A program made the position numbers and the translations under genes. From the NCBI RefSeq assembly GCF_000379605.1, contig NZ_KB902578.1:346291-410290 (forward strand): a DNA stretch of 64,000 nt. The letters are read 5' to 3'. This document shows positions 1 to 7,753 of this stretch, one piece after another; the first letter of the stretch is position 1; every line of letters starts with the position of its first letter. The notes under the pieces are model-generated. The model had not been told where the DNA came from. It searched no databases and worked only from the letters and a program-made list of their open reading frames with translations. This stretch comes from Rhizobium giardinii bv. giardinii H152 (lineage in GTDB: Bacteria > Pseudomonadota > Alphaproteobacteria > Rhizobiales > Rhizobiaceae).

Positions 1-200
1 TCGCGGTAATACTGCTTCTGCAACGTCTTGGCCGCGGCCGGATCCAGCCGCAGCAAGGTGGCGACGAAGGCGGTCATGTTGCGGTCGATCTGCGAAAACA
101 GATTGACGTGGTGCGGATAGAGCGTGTTGTCGAGGTCGAACACCCAGTCGGTGACATGGGCGAAGTCGGCTTTGGTCGGCAGGCGATCGAGCTGGGTCAT
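1..200 (-). CDS. HAD-family pyrimidine 5'-nucleotidase, N-terminal part
   Basis: The gene starts at an ATG read leftwards from 200 and runs off the window, so only about 66 residues are visible. They contain the HAD motif I signature FDLDNTLYP at about residues 21-29, whose two aspartates are the nucleophile and the acid/base in this superfamily. The sequence resembles the bacterial pyrimidine 5'-nucleotidases that dephosphorylate UMP/CMP-type nucleotides in the cytoplasm; that substrate is inferred from family likeness only. In rhizobia a gene of this type commonly lies next to argB, which is the next minus-strand gene here but is separated by plus-strand genes. The C-terminal motifs II-IV cannot be checked. 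Confidence 0.8.
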   Translation of the reverse strand, partial: MTQLDRLPTKADFAHVTDWVFDLDNTLYPHHVNLFSQIDRNMTAFVATLLRLDPAAAKTLQKQYYR

Positions 201-334
201 GGAGCCTTATCGCATGGCGACAGTGCCTAGGAAATGGGCTTTATGTGCCCTTTTCGCATTTCCACTTTGAATTGCGGATGGGATGTGGCACGTTTCCAGC
301 AGGGACGATTTTGGTTCGGGAGCCGTTGATACCG

Positions 335-1126
335 ATGCCCGATGAGGTCTTCTACCTTGCGTTTCTGCTCGGATTCTACGCCACGACGGTCGTGACCTAT
401 TTCGCCCTCGGCTTTGGCCTGACCTGGCTCAACGATCGCAATCCGCAGCGGAAGATCCAGAAGGGGCGCGGTTCCGGCAAACGCCGCAAGGCGGAAATCC
501 GCCAGAGCCTGGCGTCGATGTTCAGCGCCTGCCTGCCGGTGACGATCGGCCTCTACGCCCAGCAAAAGGGCTGGGCGCCTGCGCCATGGGCCTTCAACTG
601 GTGGGCGGCGCTGCCGCTCTTTATCCTCGTCATGTTCCTTTACGACACCTGGTTCTATTTCATGCACAGGCTGCTGCACACCAAGTGGCTCTACCCGCTG
701 CATGCCCTTCATCACAAAAGTGTCGCGCCGACGATCTGGAGCACCTATTCGGAAGATGTTCTGGACAATTTCCTGCTGCAGAGTTTTTCGGCCGTCATCG
801 TCTTCGTCGTGCCGTTCCCGCCGGCCATTCTGGTGGGGCACAGGCTGTTCGAGCATTTCAACGGCATGTTAGGCCATTGCGGATTCGAGTATCTCGCCTC
901 ATCGACCGCGCGGTACCCGTCGCCGTTGTTGTGCACGACCTTCCATGACCAGCACCATTCGGGATTCCGGTACAATTACGGCAACTATTTCTCATTCTGG
1001 GACCGGGTCCTCGGTACGGTTTCGCCCGATTACGACCAGCGCGTGAAGAAATTCGAGGATGAGGCGCCCTCATTGACCTTCAGACAGACCGCGCCCACGC
1101 CGGCGGCACAGGAAAACTCTGCCTGA
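335..1126 (+). CDS. Sterol desaturase / fatty acid hydroxylase superfamily protein
   Basis: A membrane di-iron oxygenase of about 263 residues. The three histidine clusters of the superfamily are all present: HRLLH, HALHH and HDQHH, in the usual order, with an extra histidine pair (HFNGMLGH) between the second and third. Hydrophobic segments near the N terminus (residues 4-25) and around the histidine boxes fit an integral membrane protein. Members hydroxylate or desaturate lipids such as sterols, carotenoids or sphingoid/fatty acyl chains; the substrate cannot be read from sequence. I chose the ATG at 335 (MPDEVF) because the family usually starts with a membrane segment; an in-frame ATG at 245 would add 30 unpromising residues. 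Confidence 0.82.
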   Translation: MPDEVFYLAFLLGFYATTVVTYFALGFGLTWLNDRNPQRKIQKGRGSGKRRKAEIRQSLASMFSACLPVTIGLYAQQKGWAPAPWAFNWWAALPLFILVMFLYDTWFYFMHRLLHTKWLYPLHALHHKSVAPTIWSTYSEDVLDNFLLQSFSAVIVFVVPFPPAILVGHRLFEHFNGMLGHCGFEYLASSTARYPSPLLCTTFHDQHHSGFRYNYGNYFSFWDRVLGTVSPDYDQRVKKFEDEAPSLTFRQTAPTPAAQENSA

Positions 1127-1187
1127 GGCGCATTTAGCCGGCCGCTGTCCTTGGCAATCTCCTGCCCTGCATGCTAGCCGGCATGGC

Positions 1188-2102
1188 ATGCAAACCTGGA
1201 TCCTCATCACAATCGCGGCGGCGTTCCTGCAGAACATCCGCTCCGCCATGCAGAAGCACCTTAAAGGCGTCATGGGCACGACCGGGGCGACCTTCGTGCG
1301 CTTCGGTTACGGCCTGCCCTTTGCGTTCGCCTATCTCGCGATTCTCTGGCGCGGCTTCGACCGGCCGCTGCCTGTTCCGGATGGGCAGTTCTTTCTCTGG
1401 GCAGTGATCGGTGGGTTCGCGCAGATCACTGCCACCTTCCTTCTGGTACACCTGTTCTCCTTCCGCAATTTTGCGGTCGGAACCGCCTATTCGCGCACCG
1501 AGCCGGCGCAGGCGGCGTTGTTCGGGCTGATCTTTCTCGGCGAGGCGGCAAGCCAGGGCACGCTGATCGCCATTGCCATCTCGGTCATCGGCGTGATGAT
1601 CATTTCGGTGGCGCGCACGCCGCTCAGCGTCAAATCGCTGGTGACCTCGGTCTTTACCCGCACGGCCGGTATCGGACTGTTGTCCGGCACCTTTTTCGGC
1701 CTGTCGGCGGTGTCCTACCGCTCAGCCTCGCTGGCGCTCGCGCCGAGCCTGCCTGCGCCGGATTTCGTCGTGCAGGCGAGCTTTACGCTGGGCTTTGTCA
1801 TCTTGCTGCAGACCTTGACGATGCTTGCGTGGATTCTCGTCCGCGAACCGGAGGAACTGAAGCGCGTGATCACCGCCTGGCGGCCGGGTCTGCTGGTCGG
1901 CTTTGCCGGTGCCTCGGCGTCGTTCGGCTGGTTCATGGCGATGACGCTGCAGCAGGCGGCAATCGTCAAGGTGGTGGCGCAGGTCGAAATGCTGTTCACC
2001 TTCGCCTCCGCCGTCTTCATCTTTCGCGAATGGATCAACCGGCTGGAGGTGATCGGCTGCCTGCTCATCGTACTCGGCGTCGTCATGCTGCTGGTGGTTT
2101 GA
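1188..2102 (+). CDS. EamA/DMT-family transporter
   Basis: A 304-residue inner-membrane protein made almost entirely of hydrophobic helices, arranged as two halves of about five helices, as in the drug/metabolite transporter (EamA/RhaT) superfamily. The short N-terminal helix (residues 1-15), the loop around residue 30 and a C-terminal helix ending in LLIVLGVVMLLVV are typical. These carriers export or import small metabolites; no substrate can be assigned. It stands 61 bases after the desaturase-like gene and 94 bases before the next, so the three may be co-transcribed, but there is no shared function I can infer. Confidence 0.8.
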   Translation: MQTWILITIAAAFLQNIRSAMQKHLKGVMGTTGATFVRFGYGLPFAFAYLAILWRGFDRPLPVPDGQFFLWAVIGGFAQITATFLLVHLFSFRNFAVGTAYSRTEPAQAALFGLIFLGEAASQGTLIAIAISVIGVMIISVARTPLSVKSLVTSVFTRTAGIGLLSGTFFGLSAVSYRSASLALAPSLPAPDFVVQASFTLGFVILLQTLTMLAWILVREPEELKRVITAWRPGLLVGFAGASASFGWFMAMTLQQAAIVKVVAQVEMLFTFASAVFIFREWINRLEVIGCLLIVLGVVMLLVV

Positions 2103-2196
2103 CCGAACAGACCCGCGAAATCTGGCGGTCACCTCTGGCGCAGGTGGCGGCTTTTGCGGCATGACGTTCACTGGGATTGTTTTCGGAGGAAAAACG

Positions 2197-2967
2197 ATGA
2201 ACCAGGTGGAGAAGGCAAAGGCGTTCGCGCAACTGCACCGCAAGGGTGATCCGGTGGTGCTCTACAATATCTGGGATGCCGGCAGCGCCAAGGCCGTTGC
2301 AGAAGCCGGCGCCAAGGCGCTGGCGACCGGAAGCTGGTCGGTGGCGGCTGCCAACGGTTATGGCGACGGCCAGGAGTTTCCGCTGCTGCAGCTCGTCGAT
2401 ATCGCCCGCGCCATCGTCGCGGCGACCGACCTGCCGGTGTCGATCGATTTCGAAGGCGGCTATGCCGAGGATGCCGCCGAGGTCGCGCTGAATGTCGGGC
2501 GGGTGATCGACGTCGGTGCCGTCGGCATCAATTTCGAGGACCAGGTGGTCGGCGGCAGCGGGCTGCACACGCTCGAGGCACAAGCGGCGCGCATCAAGGC
2601 GATCCGCGCGACGGCCGAGCAGAAGGGCGTGCCCTTCTTCATCAATGCGCGCACCGATCTGTTCCTGAAGCTCTCCGATCCCGTCCGCCACGCCCCCCTG
2701 GTGGACGAGGCGATCGAGCGGGCGGCGGCCAATGCCGAGGCCGGCGCCAGCGGCTTCTTCGTGCCGGGCCTGTCGAACCCGGACCTGATCGGCCGCGTCT
2801 GCGAGGCCGTCGCGCTGCCGGTCAACATCATGATGCGGCCGGGCGTGCCGGAAGTGCGCACGCTTGCCGGATTGGGCGTTGCCCGTGTGAGCTATGGGCC
2901 GGGGCCGTACCGGGCGATGATCGAATGGCTGAAGGGCGAGGCGGCGAAGGTCTATCAGCAAGGCTGA
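2197..2967 (+). CDS. Isocitrate lyase / PEP mutase superfamily protein
   Basis: A 256-residue TIM-barrel protein of the PEP mutase/isocitrate lyase superfamily. Visible features are the N-terminal LYNIWDAGSAK segment (about residues 22-32), the metal/substrate region DFEGGYAED (about 84-92), INFEDQV (about 112-118), and NARTDLFL (about 152-159). The KKCGH catalytic loop of true isocitrate lyase is absent, so it is more like the oxaloacetate decarboxylase/2-methylisocitrate lyase-type subgroup; the reaction is unassigned. The ATG at 2197 was chosen because it has a GGAGG box at 2186-2190; an upstream in-frame ATG at 2161 has no such site. Confidence 0.78.
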   Translation: MNQVEKAKAFAQLHRKGDPVVLYNIWDAGSAKAVAEAGAKALATGSWSVAAANGYGDGQEFPLLQLVDIARAIVAATDLPVSIDFEGGYAEDAAEVALNVGRVIDVGAVGINFEDQVVGGSGLHTLEAQAARIKAIRATAEQKGVPFFINARTDLFLKLSDPVRHAPLVDEAIERAAANAEAGASGFFVPGLSNPDLIGRVCEAVALPVNIMMRPGVPEVRTLAGLGVARVSYGPGPYRAMIEWLKGEAAKVYQQG

Positions 2968-2989
2968 CGCTGCGTATCGCTTGGTGTTC

Positions 2990-3105
2990 CTTCATTCCCT
3001 GTGCTCGTTACAGGAATCCAGCAAGCCCAAGTCCTTCGGGTCAGAGAGTCTTTTGATCCGAAGGAGGTGGGCTGGATCCCCGCCAAAAGGGCGAGGATGA
3101 CGGCG
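2990..3105. repeat. Dispersed intergenic palindromic element
   Basis: Between the lyase-like gene and argB lies a stretch whose centre is an imperfect inverted repeat: the arm 3018-3039 (CCAGC..GCCCA..TCCTTCGG) pairs with 3059-3075 (CCGAAGGA..TGGGCTGG). The outer parts look like the CTGGAT(T/C)CC...GGATGACG ends of repeats scattered between genes in many rhizobial genomes. No convincing protein is encoded. Family membership is from memory of the pattern, not from a search. Confidence 0.5.
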
Positions 3106-3181
3106 GCGGGGGGTGCGCCTGCCACGGACGGCCCGGCATCTGATGGAAGAGATTTCCGGCAGGGCCGAAGTTGCTCTACCT

Positions 3182-4069
3182 TCACGGAACGATCAGGGTT
3201 CCCGCACCATGCTCCGTGAAGATCTCCAGCAGCACCGAATGCGCGGTCTTGCCGTTGAGGATGACGACGCCTTCGACGCCTCGGGCGAGTGCCTCGATGC
3301 AGGTTTCGACCTTGGGGATCATGCCGCCGGAAATCGTGCCGTCCTTGATCAGCGCATGCGCTTCGGCGACGGAGAGTTCCTTGATCAGTTCACCCTTCTT
3401 GTCGAGTACGCCGGGAACATCGGTGAGGAAGAGCAGGCGGGTGGCGTTGAGCGACCCGGCAATGGCGCCGGCAAAGGTGTCGGCGTTGATGTTGTAGGTA
3501 TGGCCGTCGCGGCCGGGAGCGACCGGGGCGATGACCGGGATCATCTCCGAGCGGGCGAGCAGGTCGAGCAGCGTGCGGTCGACTTCGACGATCTCGCCGA
3601 CGAAACCGAGATCGAGGACGCGCTCGATGTTGGAATCCGGGTCCTTGATGGTCTTCTTGGCCTTTTCGGCAAAGACCATGTTGCCGTCCTTGCCGCAGAG
3701 GCCGATCGCCCATTCGCCGGTCTGGTTGATCAGCGCGACGATTTCCTTGTTGATCGAGCCGGCGAGCACCATTTCGACGATCTCGACGGTCTTGGCGTCG
3801 GTGACGCGCAGGCCGCCCTCGAATTTCGATTCGATGCCCATCTTCGTCAGCATCGCACCGATCTGCGGGCCGCCGCCATGGACGACGATCGGGTTGACGC
3901 CCGACTGCTTCAGCAGCGCGATATCCGCGGCAAAGGCTTTGCCGAGCTCGGGATTGCCCATGGCGTGGCCGCCATATTTGACGACGATCGTCTTGTTCTC
4001 GTAGCGCTGCATATAGGGCAGGGCCTTGGCGAGAAGATCGGCCTGGATTTCGCTCTCTGATGCGGACAT
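3182..4069 (-). CDS. argB: Acetylglutamate kinase
   Basis: A 295-residue amino-acid kinase that phosphorylates N-acetyl-L-glutamate, the second step of the acetylated arginine pathway, in the cytoplasm. The phosphate-binding glycine motif [10 protein letters not shown] (about residues 71-80), the N-terminal [10 protein letters not shown] (about 31-40), the [15 protein letters not shown] substrate/ATP region and the C-terminal [10 protein letters not shown] motif are all present, and the length matches the family. The start at 4069 (MSASESEI) follows a GAGGT box; an in-frame ATG at 4150 would add 27 unlike residues and extend into the ECF leader. It probably belonged to an engB-argB block now split by inserted genes. 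Confidence 0.96.
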   Translation of the reverse strand: MSASESEIQADLLAKALPYMQRYENKTIVVKYGGHAMGNPELGKAFAADIALLKQSGVNPIVVHGGGPQIGAMLTKMGIESKFEGGLRVTDAKTVEIVEMVLAGSINKEIVALINQTGEWAIGLCGKDGNMVFAEKAKKTIKDPDSNIERVLDLGFVGEIVEVDRTLLDLLARSEMIPVIAPVAPGRDGHTYNINADTFAGAIAGSLNATRLLFLTDVPGVLDKKGELIKELSVAEAHALIKDGTISGGMIPKVETCIEALARGVEGVVILNGKTAHSVLLEIFTEHGAGTLIVP

Positions 4070-4253
4070 GGGAATACCTCTGGAAAAAGCCGGGTGCTGT
4101 TTAGCGCAAGTTTCCGGCCGAGGGAATGTCCGCGCGAAAGATAAAGCCAATGTGACATTGGTTTGGCTGGCCGTCTTTATCTGTGGCCTCCCTTTTTATC
4201 CCCGGGTTTCCGCCCTATCTACGCCGCCACAGGGGCGAGGACCGGAAGCTTTC

Positions 4254-4793
4254 ATGGCCAGTGACGATATTTCCACGCTGATCGGCCGGGTTGCGCTGCG
4301 GGACCGTGCGGCGTTCTCGGCGCTCTACAGGCAGACCAGCCCGAAACTTTTTGCCATTTGCGTGCGTATCTTGAGGGACAGGGCCGAAGCGGAAGAGGCG
4401 CTGCAGGAAATCTACATCAAGATCTGGCAGCGCGCCGGCCGCTACGCCGCCGGCGAGACCAATCCGATGTCCTGGCTTTCGGCAATCGCGCGCAATCATG
4501 CGATCGATCAGCTGAGGGCGCGAAAGCCTGTGGCAAACGCGATTGACGAGGCTTATGATCTGGCCGATTCTGCGCCCGATCCGGAAAAATCCGCCGTCAA
4601 CGCGGCGGAGGGCCGCAAAATCGACAAGTGCATGGGCGAGCTTGAAGCAGACCGCGCGGACGCGGTGCGCAAGGCCTATGTCGAAGGGCTGAGCTACCAG
4701 GAACTCGCCGGTCTTTTCGGCGTTCCGCTGAACACGATGCGAACATGGCTGCGCCGCAGCCTCCTCAAACTGAGAGAGTGCATGGAGCGATGA
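4254..4793 (+). CDS. ECF RNA polymerase sigma factor
   Basis: A 179-residue group IV sigma factor. Region 2 (about residues 18-85) includes the core-binding stretch RAEAEEALQEIYIKIW and the -10 recognition segment NPMSWLSAIARNHAIDQLR; region 4 (about 120-172) has the helix-turn-helix LSYQELAGLFGVPLNTMRTWLRRSLLKLRE, split here only by function. It overlaps the following anti-sigma gene by four bases (ATGA), which fits a sigma/anti-sigma pair of the SigK/RskA type. Family knowledge says the membrane anti-sigma holds it inactive until a signal. Target genes are unknown, although the fasciclin-domain gene downstream is a natural candidate, as such pairing is frequent. Confidence 0.92.
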   Translation: MASDDISTLIGRVALRDRAAFSALYRQTSPKLFAICVRILRDRAEAEEALQEIYIKIWQRAGRYAAGETNPMSWLSAIARNHAIDQLRARKPVANAIDEAYDLADSAPDPEKSAVNAAEGRKIDKCMGELEADRADAVRKAYVEGLSYQELAGLFGVPLNTMRTWLRRSLLKLRECMER

Positions 4794-5509
4794 CCACACA
4801 GGACCCCGAAAGCGGTGATTCCCGTCGCGACCAGGTGATCGCGGGCGAATATGTGCTTGGTGTTCTTTCTGCCGACGACCGCCGAAAGGTCGAGGCCCGC
4901 ATGGTGCTCGACCGCGCCTTCGCAGCCATGGTCAAGCACTGGCAGAGCAATCTCTCCACCTTCGACGAGAGCTATGATCCGCTGCCGCCATCGCCGCAGG
5001 TCTTCACCGCCATCGAGCGGCGGATCTTTGCCGATCAGCCGGCTGTTGCGGGCGGTGGATTGTGGAGCTCGCTGGCCTTCTGGCGGATTTTGACGCTGGC
5101 TTCCGTCGCCGGTCTCGTCACGATCGCCACCTTTGCCTCCGGCATTCTGGAGCCGGTGAGCGAAAAGAGGCGACCGCTGGTGGCCGAACTGGCGGGCGAG
5201 GGCAGCGCGGCGATCAACCTTCTGGCGCAGTACGACGCTGCCACCGGGGCGCTGACGGTGACGCCGGTTGCCGCCCGGCAGGCGGAGGCCAAGTCGCTGG
5301 AGGTCTGGCTGATCGAGGGCGACAACCCGGCCAAGTCGCTCGGCGTCCTGCCGCAGACGGGCGAAGGCGAGATCGTCATCGCGCCGGAACTGCGCGCGAA
5401 GGTGGGCGAGGGCGTCACGCTCGCCCTGAGCGTCGAGCCGCTCGGCGGCTCGCCGACGGGCAAAGCAACGGGACCTGTGGTTGCTGCGGGCAAGACGCGT
5501 CTTCCCTGA
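4790..5509 (+). CDS. RskA-like membrane anti-sigma factor
   Basis: A 239-residue protein that begins at the ATG overlapping the sigma gene's stop. The N-terminal part (about residues 10-85) carries the anti-sigma features VIAGEYVLGVLSADDRR and a helical LDRAFAAMVKHWQSNL segment; one transmembrane helix follows (about 103-121, ILTLASVAGLVTIATFASG), then a periplasmic RskA domain of about 110 residues rich in beta-strand pattern (SLEVWLIEGDNPAKSLG, ALSVEPLGGSPTG). No zinc-binding HxxxCxxC motif is visible, as expected for the RskA type. It should bind the sigma factor at the cytoplasmic face and be released by proteolysis. A strong hairpin terminator follows at 5543. Confidence 0.88.
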   Translation: MTTQDPESGDSRRDQVIAGEYVLGVLSADDRRKVEARMVLDRAFAAMVKHWQSNLSTFDESYDPLPPSPQVFTAIERRIFADQPAVAGGGLWSSLAFWRILTLASVAGLVTIATFASGILEPVSEKRRPLVAELAGEGSAAINLLAQYDAATGALTVTPVAARQAEAKSLEVWLIEGDNPAKSLGVLPQTGEGEIVIAPELRAKVGEGVTLALSVEPLGGSPTGKATGPVVAAGKTRLP

Positions 5510-5542
5510 GACTGTTTTCGAATGTCAGTCATAGCTGACCAA

Positions 5543-5571
5543 ATGCTGCGCCCCGCTGCGCAGCATTTTTC
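5543..5571 (+). terminator. Rho-independent terminator after the sigma/anti-sigma operon
   Basis: ATGCTGCGC (5543-5551) and GCGCAGCAT (5558-5566) form a perfect 9-bp stem with a 6-base loop, followed by a T run to 5570. It lies 34 bases after the anti-sigma stop. Confidence 0.85.
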
Positions 5572-5638
5572 GTCGTGCGCTACTGATATTTGAAAAAACA
5601 TTTTTATTTCAGTCTGTTGGAAATTTCCGAATTTTCCT

Positions 5639-5664
5639 GAAACTCTTTTGTCAGGGCTGCCGTT
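5639..5664 (+). promoter_or_regulatory. Candidate ECF-type promoter for the fasciclin-domain gene
   Basis: GAAAC at 5639-5643, then 17 bases, then CGTT at 5661-5664. This is one base off the alphaproteobacterial general stress (EcfG) consensus GGAAC-N16/17-CGTT and lies about 95 bases before the ATG of the fasciclin gene. A perfect palindrome GGAAATTTCC sits just upstream at 5619-5628. The call is a pattern match only. Confidence 0.4.
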
Positions 5665-5757
5665 ACTCGCTTTGTCCTCTGCGCAGAGAACATGAACTCC
5701 AGAAAATTGGGAGAGACCCGCAAGCCGGGTCCGCGAGATCAACAGGAAGGAATAGAG

Positions 5758-6315
5758 ATGTTCAAGTCCATGCTGAGGACAGTGACCGTTGCTTCGATAC
5801 TGGCTGCCGGCGCCTTTGCCGCCCATGCCGGAAATCCGTCGGTCGGCGGCGCGCCGATGTACGACAACAAGAATATCATCGAAAATGCGGTGAATTCGAA
5901 GGATCACACGACGCTGGTCGCAGCCGTCAAGGCTGCCGGTCTGGTCGAGACGCTTCAGGGCGCCGGGCCGTTCACGGTGTTTGCTCCGGTCAATTCGGCT
6001 TTTGACGCGCTGCCTGCCGGCACCGTCGACACGCTCCTGAAGCCGGAAAGCAAGGACATGCTGACCAAGGTGCTGACCTGCCACGTGGTATCGGCCAATG
6101 CGATGTCCGATGCCATCGGCAAGATGGTGATGGACGATGGCGGCACGCATGACGTCAAGACGGTCGGCGGCTGCGTGCTGAAGGCCAAGGCCGATGGCGG
6201 CAAGATCACGCTCACCGACGAAACCGGCGGCGTGGCAACCGTCACGATCGCCGACGTCAAGCAGTCGAACGGCGTGATTCACGTCATCGACAAGGTGCTG
6301 CTGCCGAAGGGTTGA
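5758..6315 (+). CDS. Secreted fasciclin (FAS1) domain protein
   Basis: A 185-residue exported protein. A signal peptide covers about residues 1-24 (positively charged start, hydrophobic core, AAHAG cleavage region). The rest is one FAS1 domain with its H1 motif GPFTVFAPVNSAFDALP (about residues 75-91) and the C-terminal H2 region NGVIHVIDKVLLP. FAS1 domains mediate adhesion or extracellular interactions; the bacterial single-domain forms (MPB70-like) are of uncertain role. The gene follows an ECF sigma/anti-sigma operon, an arrangement also seen for MPB70/83 and SigK/RskA in mycobacteria, so regulation by that sigma factor is a fair inference. The start at 5758 has an AAGGAATAGAG ribosome site. 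Confidence 0.9.
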   Translation: MFKSMLRTVTVASILAAGAFAAHAGNPSVGGAPMYDNKNIIENAVNSKDHTTLVAAVKAAGLVETLQGAGPFTVFAPVNSAFDALPAGTVDTLLKPESKDMLTKVLTCHVVSANAMSDAIGKMVMDDGGTHDVKTVGGCVLKAKADGGKITLTDETGGVATVTIADVKQSNGVIHVIDKVLLPKG

Positions 6316-6390
6316 TCGTTTGCGGATTGGCAGCCGGATGCGTCTTCGACGGCATTTCGGCTCCGGGCCGGGAACCCGTCTCTTCCGGCC

Positions 6391-6488
6391 TGCTGCATGT
6401 TTCAGAACATGCAGCAATTCAAGGACGACAGCCTTCGTTGTTCGTCTGAAAGACCCACGGGCCACCGGTGCTTTCCGGTGGCCTTTTT
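6391..6488 (+). ncRNA. Candidate small RNA with three hairpins
   Basis: The 290-base gap between the fasciclin gene and msrB has no coding sequence I believe, but holds three consecutive hairpins: a perfect 11-bp stem (TGCTGCATGTT 6391-6401 with AACATGCAGCA 6406-6416, loop TCAG), a weaker GACGACA...TGTTCGTC stem near 6424-6447, and a canonical terminator at 6460-6488. The first has no T run, so it is not a simple terminator. A processed 3' UTR or an independent sRNA would both fit. No promoter was identified. Confidence 0.3.
6460..6488 (+). terminator. Rho-independent terminator
   Basis: GGCCACCGG (6460-6468) pairs perfectly with CCGGTGGCC (6475-6483), loop of six bases, followed by TTTTT (6484-6488). 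It ends the fasciclin transcript or the candidate small RNA. Confidence 0.85.
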
Positions 6489-6605
6489 CATGTTCAAGCG
6501 TTTCCTCACGCGGGATTGATCGGCATTTGTTTTGCCGTCCGCAGCCGGGAACATTAGGTTCACAGCAAAGCATTGCCGGCACATCCGGCAGACGGGAGAA
6601 CGATC

Positions 6606-7106
6606 ATGACACGCCGCGGCTTCTTTCTTCTTTCCGGCACCGCTGTCCTCGCCGCCGCCGCCTTTCGCGGCTTCACGCGAAACAGCGTTGCTTCGGAAAC
6701 GGGCGAAACATTCGAGGTGACAAAGACCGACGCGGAATGGAAGGCGATCCTGACGGACGAGCAGTACCGCATCCTGCGCCACGAGGACACCGAGCGGCCT
6801 TTTACCAGCGCGCTCAACACCGAGAAGCGCAAGGGCATCTTCCATTGCGCCGGTTGCGATCTGCCGGTCTATTCCTCCGAAGCGAAATATGACAGTGGCA
6901 CCGGCTGGCCGAGTTTCTGGGAGGCGCTGCCGAACGCCATCGGCACGCGCGAGGACACCTCGCTGTTCATGACGCGCACCGAGTGCCATTGCCGCCGCTG
7001 CGGCGGGCATCTCGGCCATATCTTCAACGACGGCCCGCCGCCGACCGGCATGCGCCACTGCATCAACGGCATGGCGATGACGTTTGCGCCGGCGACGGCC
7101 GCCTGA
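6606..7106 (+). CDS. msrB: Peptide-methionine (R)-S-oxide reductase, Tat-exported form
   Basis: A 166-residue MsrB that reduces methionine-R-sulfoxide in proteins. The zinc site is complete (C81-x-x-C84 and C129-x-x-C132) and the catalytic cysteine is C152 in RHCINGMAM. SGTGWPSFW (about 97-105) and GGHLGHIF are diagnostic. The first 30 residues look like a twin-arginine signal: TRRGFFLLS followed by an alanine-rich hydrophobic stretch, so this copy should act in the periplasm, unlike the usual cytoplasmic enzyme. The ATG at 6606 was chosen because it places the RR motif at the N terminus and follows GGGAGAACG. No msrA is adjacent. Confidence 0.93.
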   Translation: MTRRGFFLLSGTAVLAAAAFRGFTRNSVASETGETFEVTKTDAEWKAILTDEQYRILRHEDTERPFTSALNTEKRKGIFHCAGCDLPVYSSEAKYDSGTGWPSFWEALPNAIGTREDTSLFMTRTECHCRRCGGHLGHIFNDGPPPTGMRHCINGMAMTFAPATAA

Positions 7107-7113
7107 ATTCGCG

Positions 7114-7653
7114 TCAGAAGGTGCCCGGTGTCGGCGATTGCGGCTGGGTCCCTGAGAGCGCTGCCTGTAGCCTCGCTTCCTGCTCCGGCGCGAGAGAGGT
7201 CTTGAGAACCTTGCCGCGCAGGCCGGAAAATTCCCCCAGCACTTTTTCCGGCTGCACCTTGCGCACGAGTACGAACAGCGCCGAGGAATTGTTGGGAATG
7301 GTCTCGCTCAGGGACTTGATGAAGTCGTCATCGATGCCGTAGTCGGCCAGCGAGCCCGAAAGAGCGCCGGTGCCGGCACCAATAGCGCCGCCGATGGCAA
7401 AACCGGCAAGCGGGTTGAGGAATAGCAGGCCGACGAGGCCACCCCACAGCGAACCGCTCAAAAGGCCGGAGGTGGCGCCGATCGTGGCCAGATTGACGCT
7501 CTGCTTCAGGTGAACCTTGCCGGTTTCGTCACGCACGACGACGACGGCATCCTCGAGGTCGATGAGGTATTCCTTCTTCAGCGTGTTCAGCTTCAGAAGC
7601 ACCTTGTCGGCTTCTTCCATGTTGTCGAAGCCGATGACAATCAGATCAGACAT
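7114..7653 (-). CDS. DUF1269 family membrane-associated protein
   Basis: A 179-residue protein. Its start (MSDLIVIGFDNMEEADKVL) resembles a ferredoxin-like alpha/beta fold, followed by a glycine-rich hydrophobic region (about residues 57-100: LLSGSLWGGLVGLLFLNP, AIGGAIGAGTGALSG) that may insert in or bend across a membrane, and then a second alpha/beta section (NNSSALFVLVRK). This layout is that of DUF1269, a family of unknown function often near stress genes. The C terminus is polar and proline-rich. It is convergent with msrB, with only seven bases between them. Confidence 0.8.
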   Translation of the reverse strand: MSDLIVIGFDNMEEADKVLLKLNTLKKEYLIDLEDAVVVVRDETGKVHLKQSVNLATIGATSGLLSGSLWGGLVGLLFLNPLAGFAIGGAIGAGTGALSGSLADYGIDDDFIKSLSETIPNNSSALFVLVRKVQPEKVLGEFSGLRGKVLKTSLAPEQEARLQAALSGTQPQSPTPGTF

Positions 7654-7753
7654 GTTGTTTCTCCCTCAACGCGTGACGTCTCTGGGGTTGCCGAACGGCA
7701 ATCCCCGCGGGGAGATAGAGCACATTTGGTGTCGGGGTAGTGTGACAGCCCGG

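Noticed and set aside
3001-3219. A 72-codon open frame between the lyase-like gene and argB
   Set aside because: It consists of the dispersed palindromic repeat and the end of argB on the other strand.
5035-6582. A 515-codon open frame opposite the anti-sigma and fasciclin genes
   Set aside because: Crosses two terminators and two real genes on the other strand; no domain.
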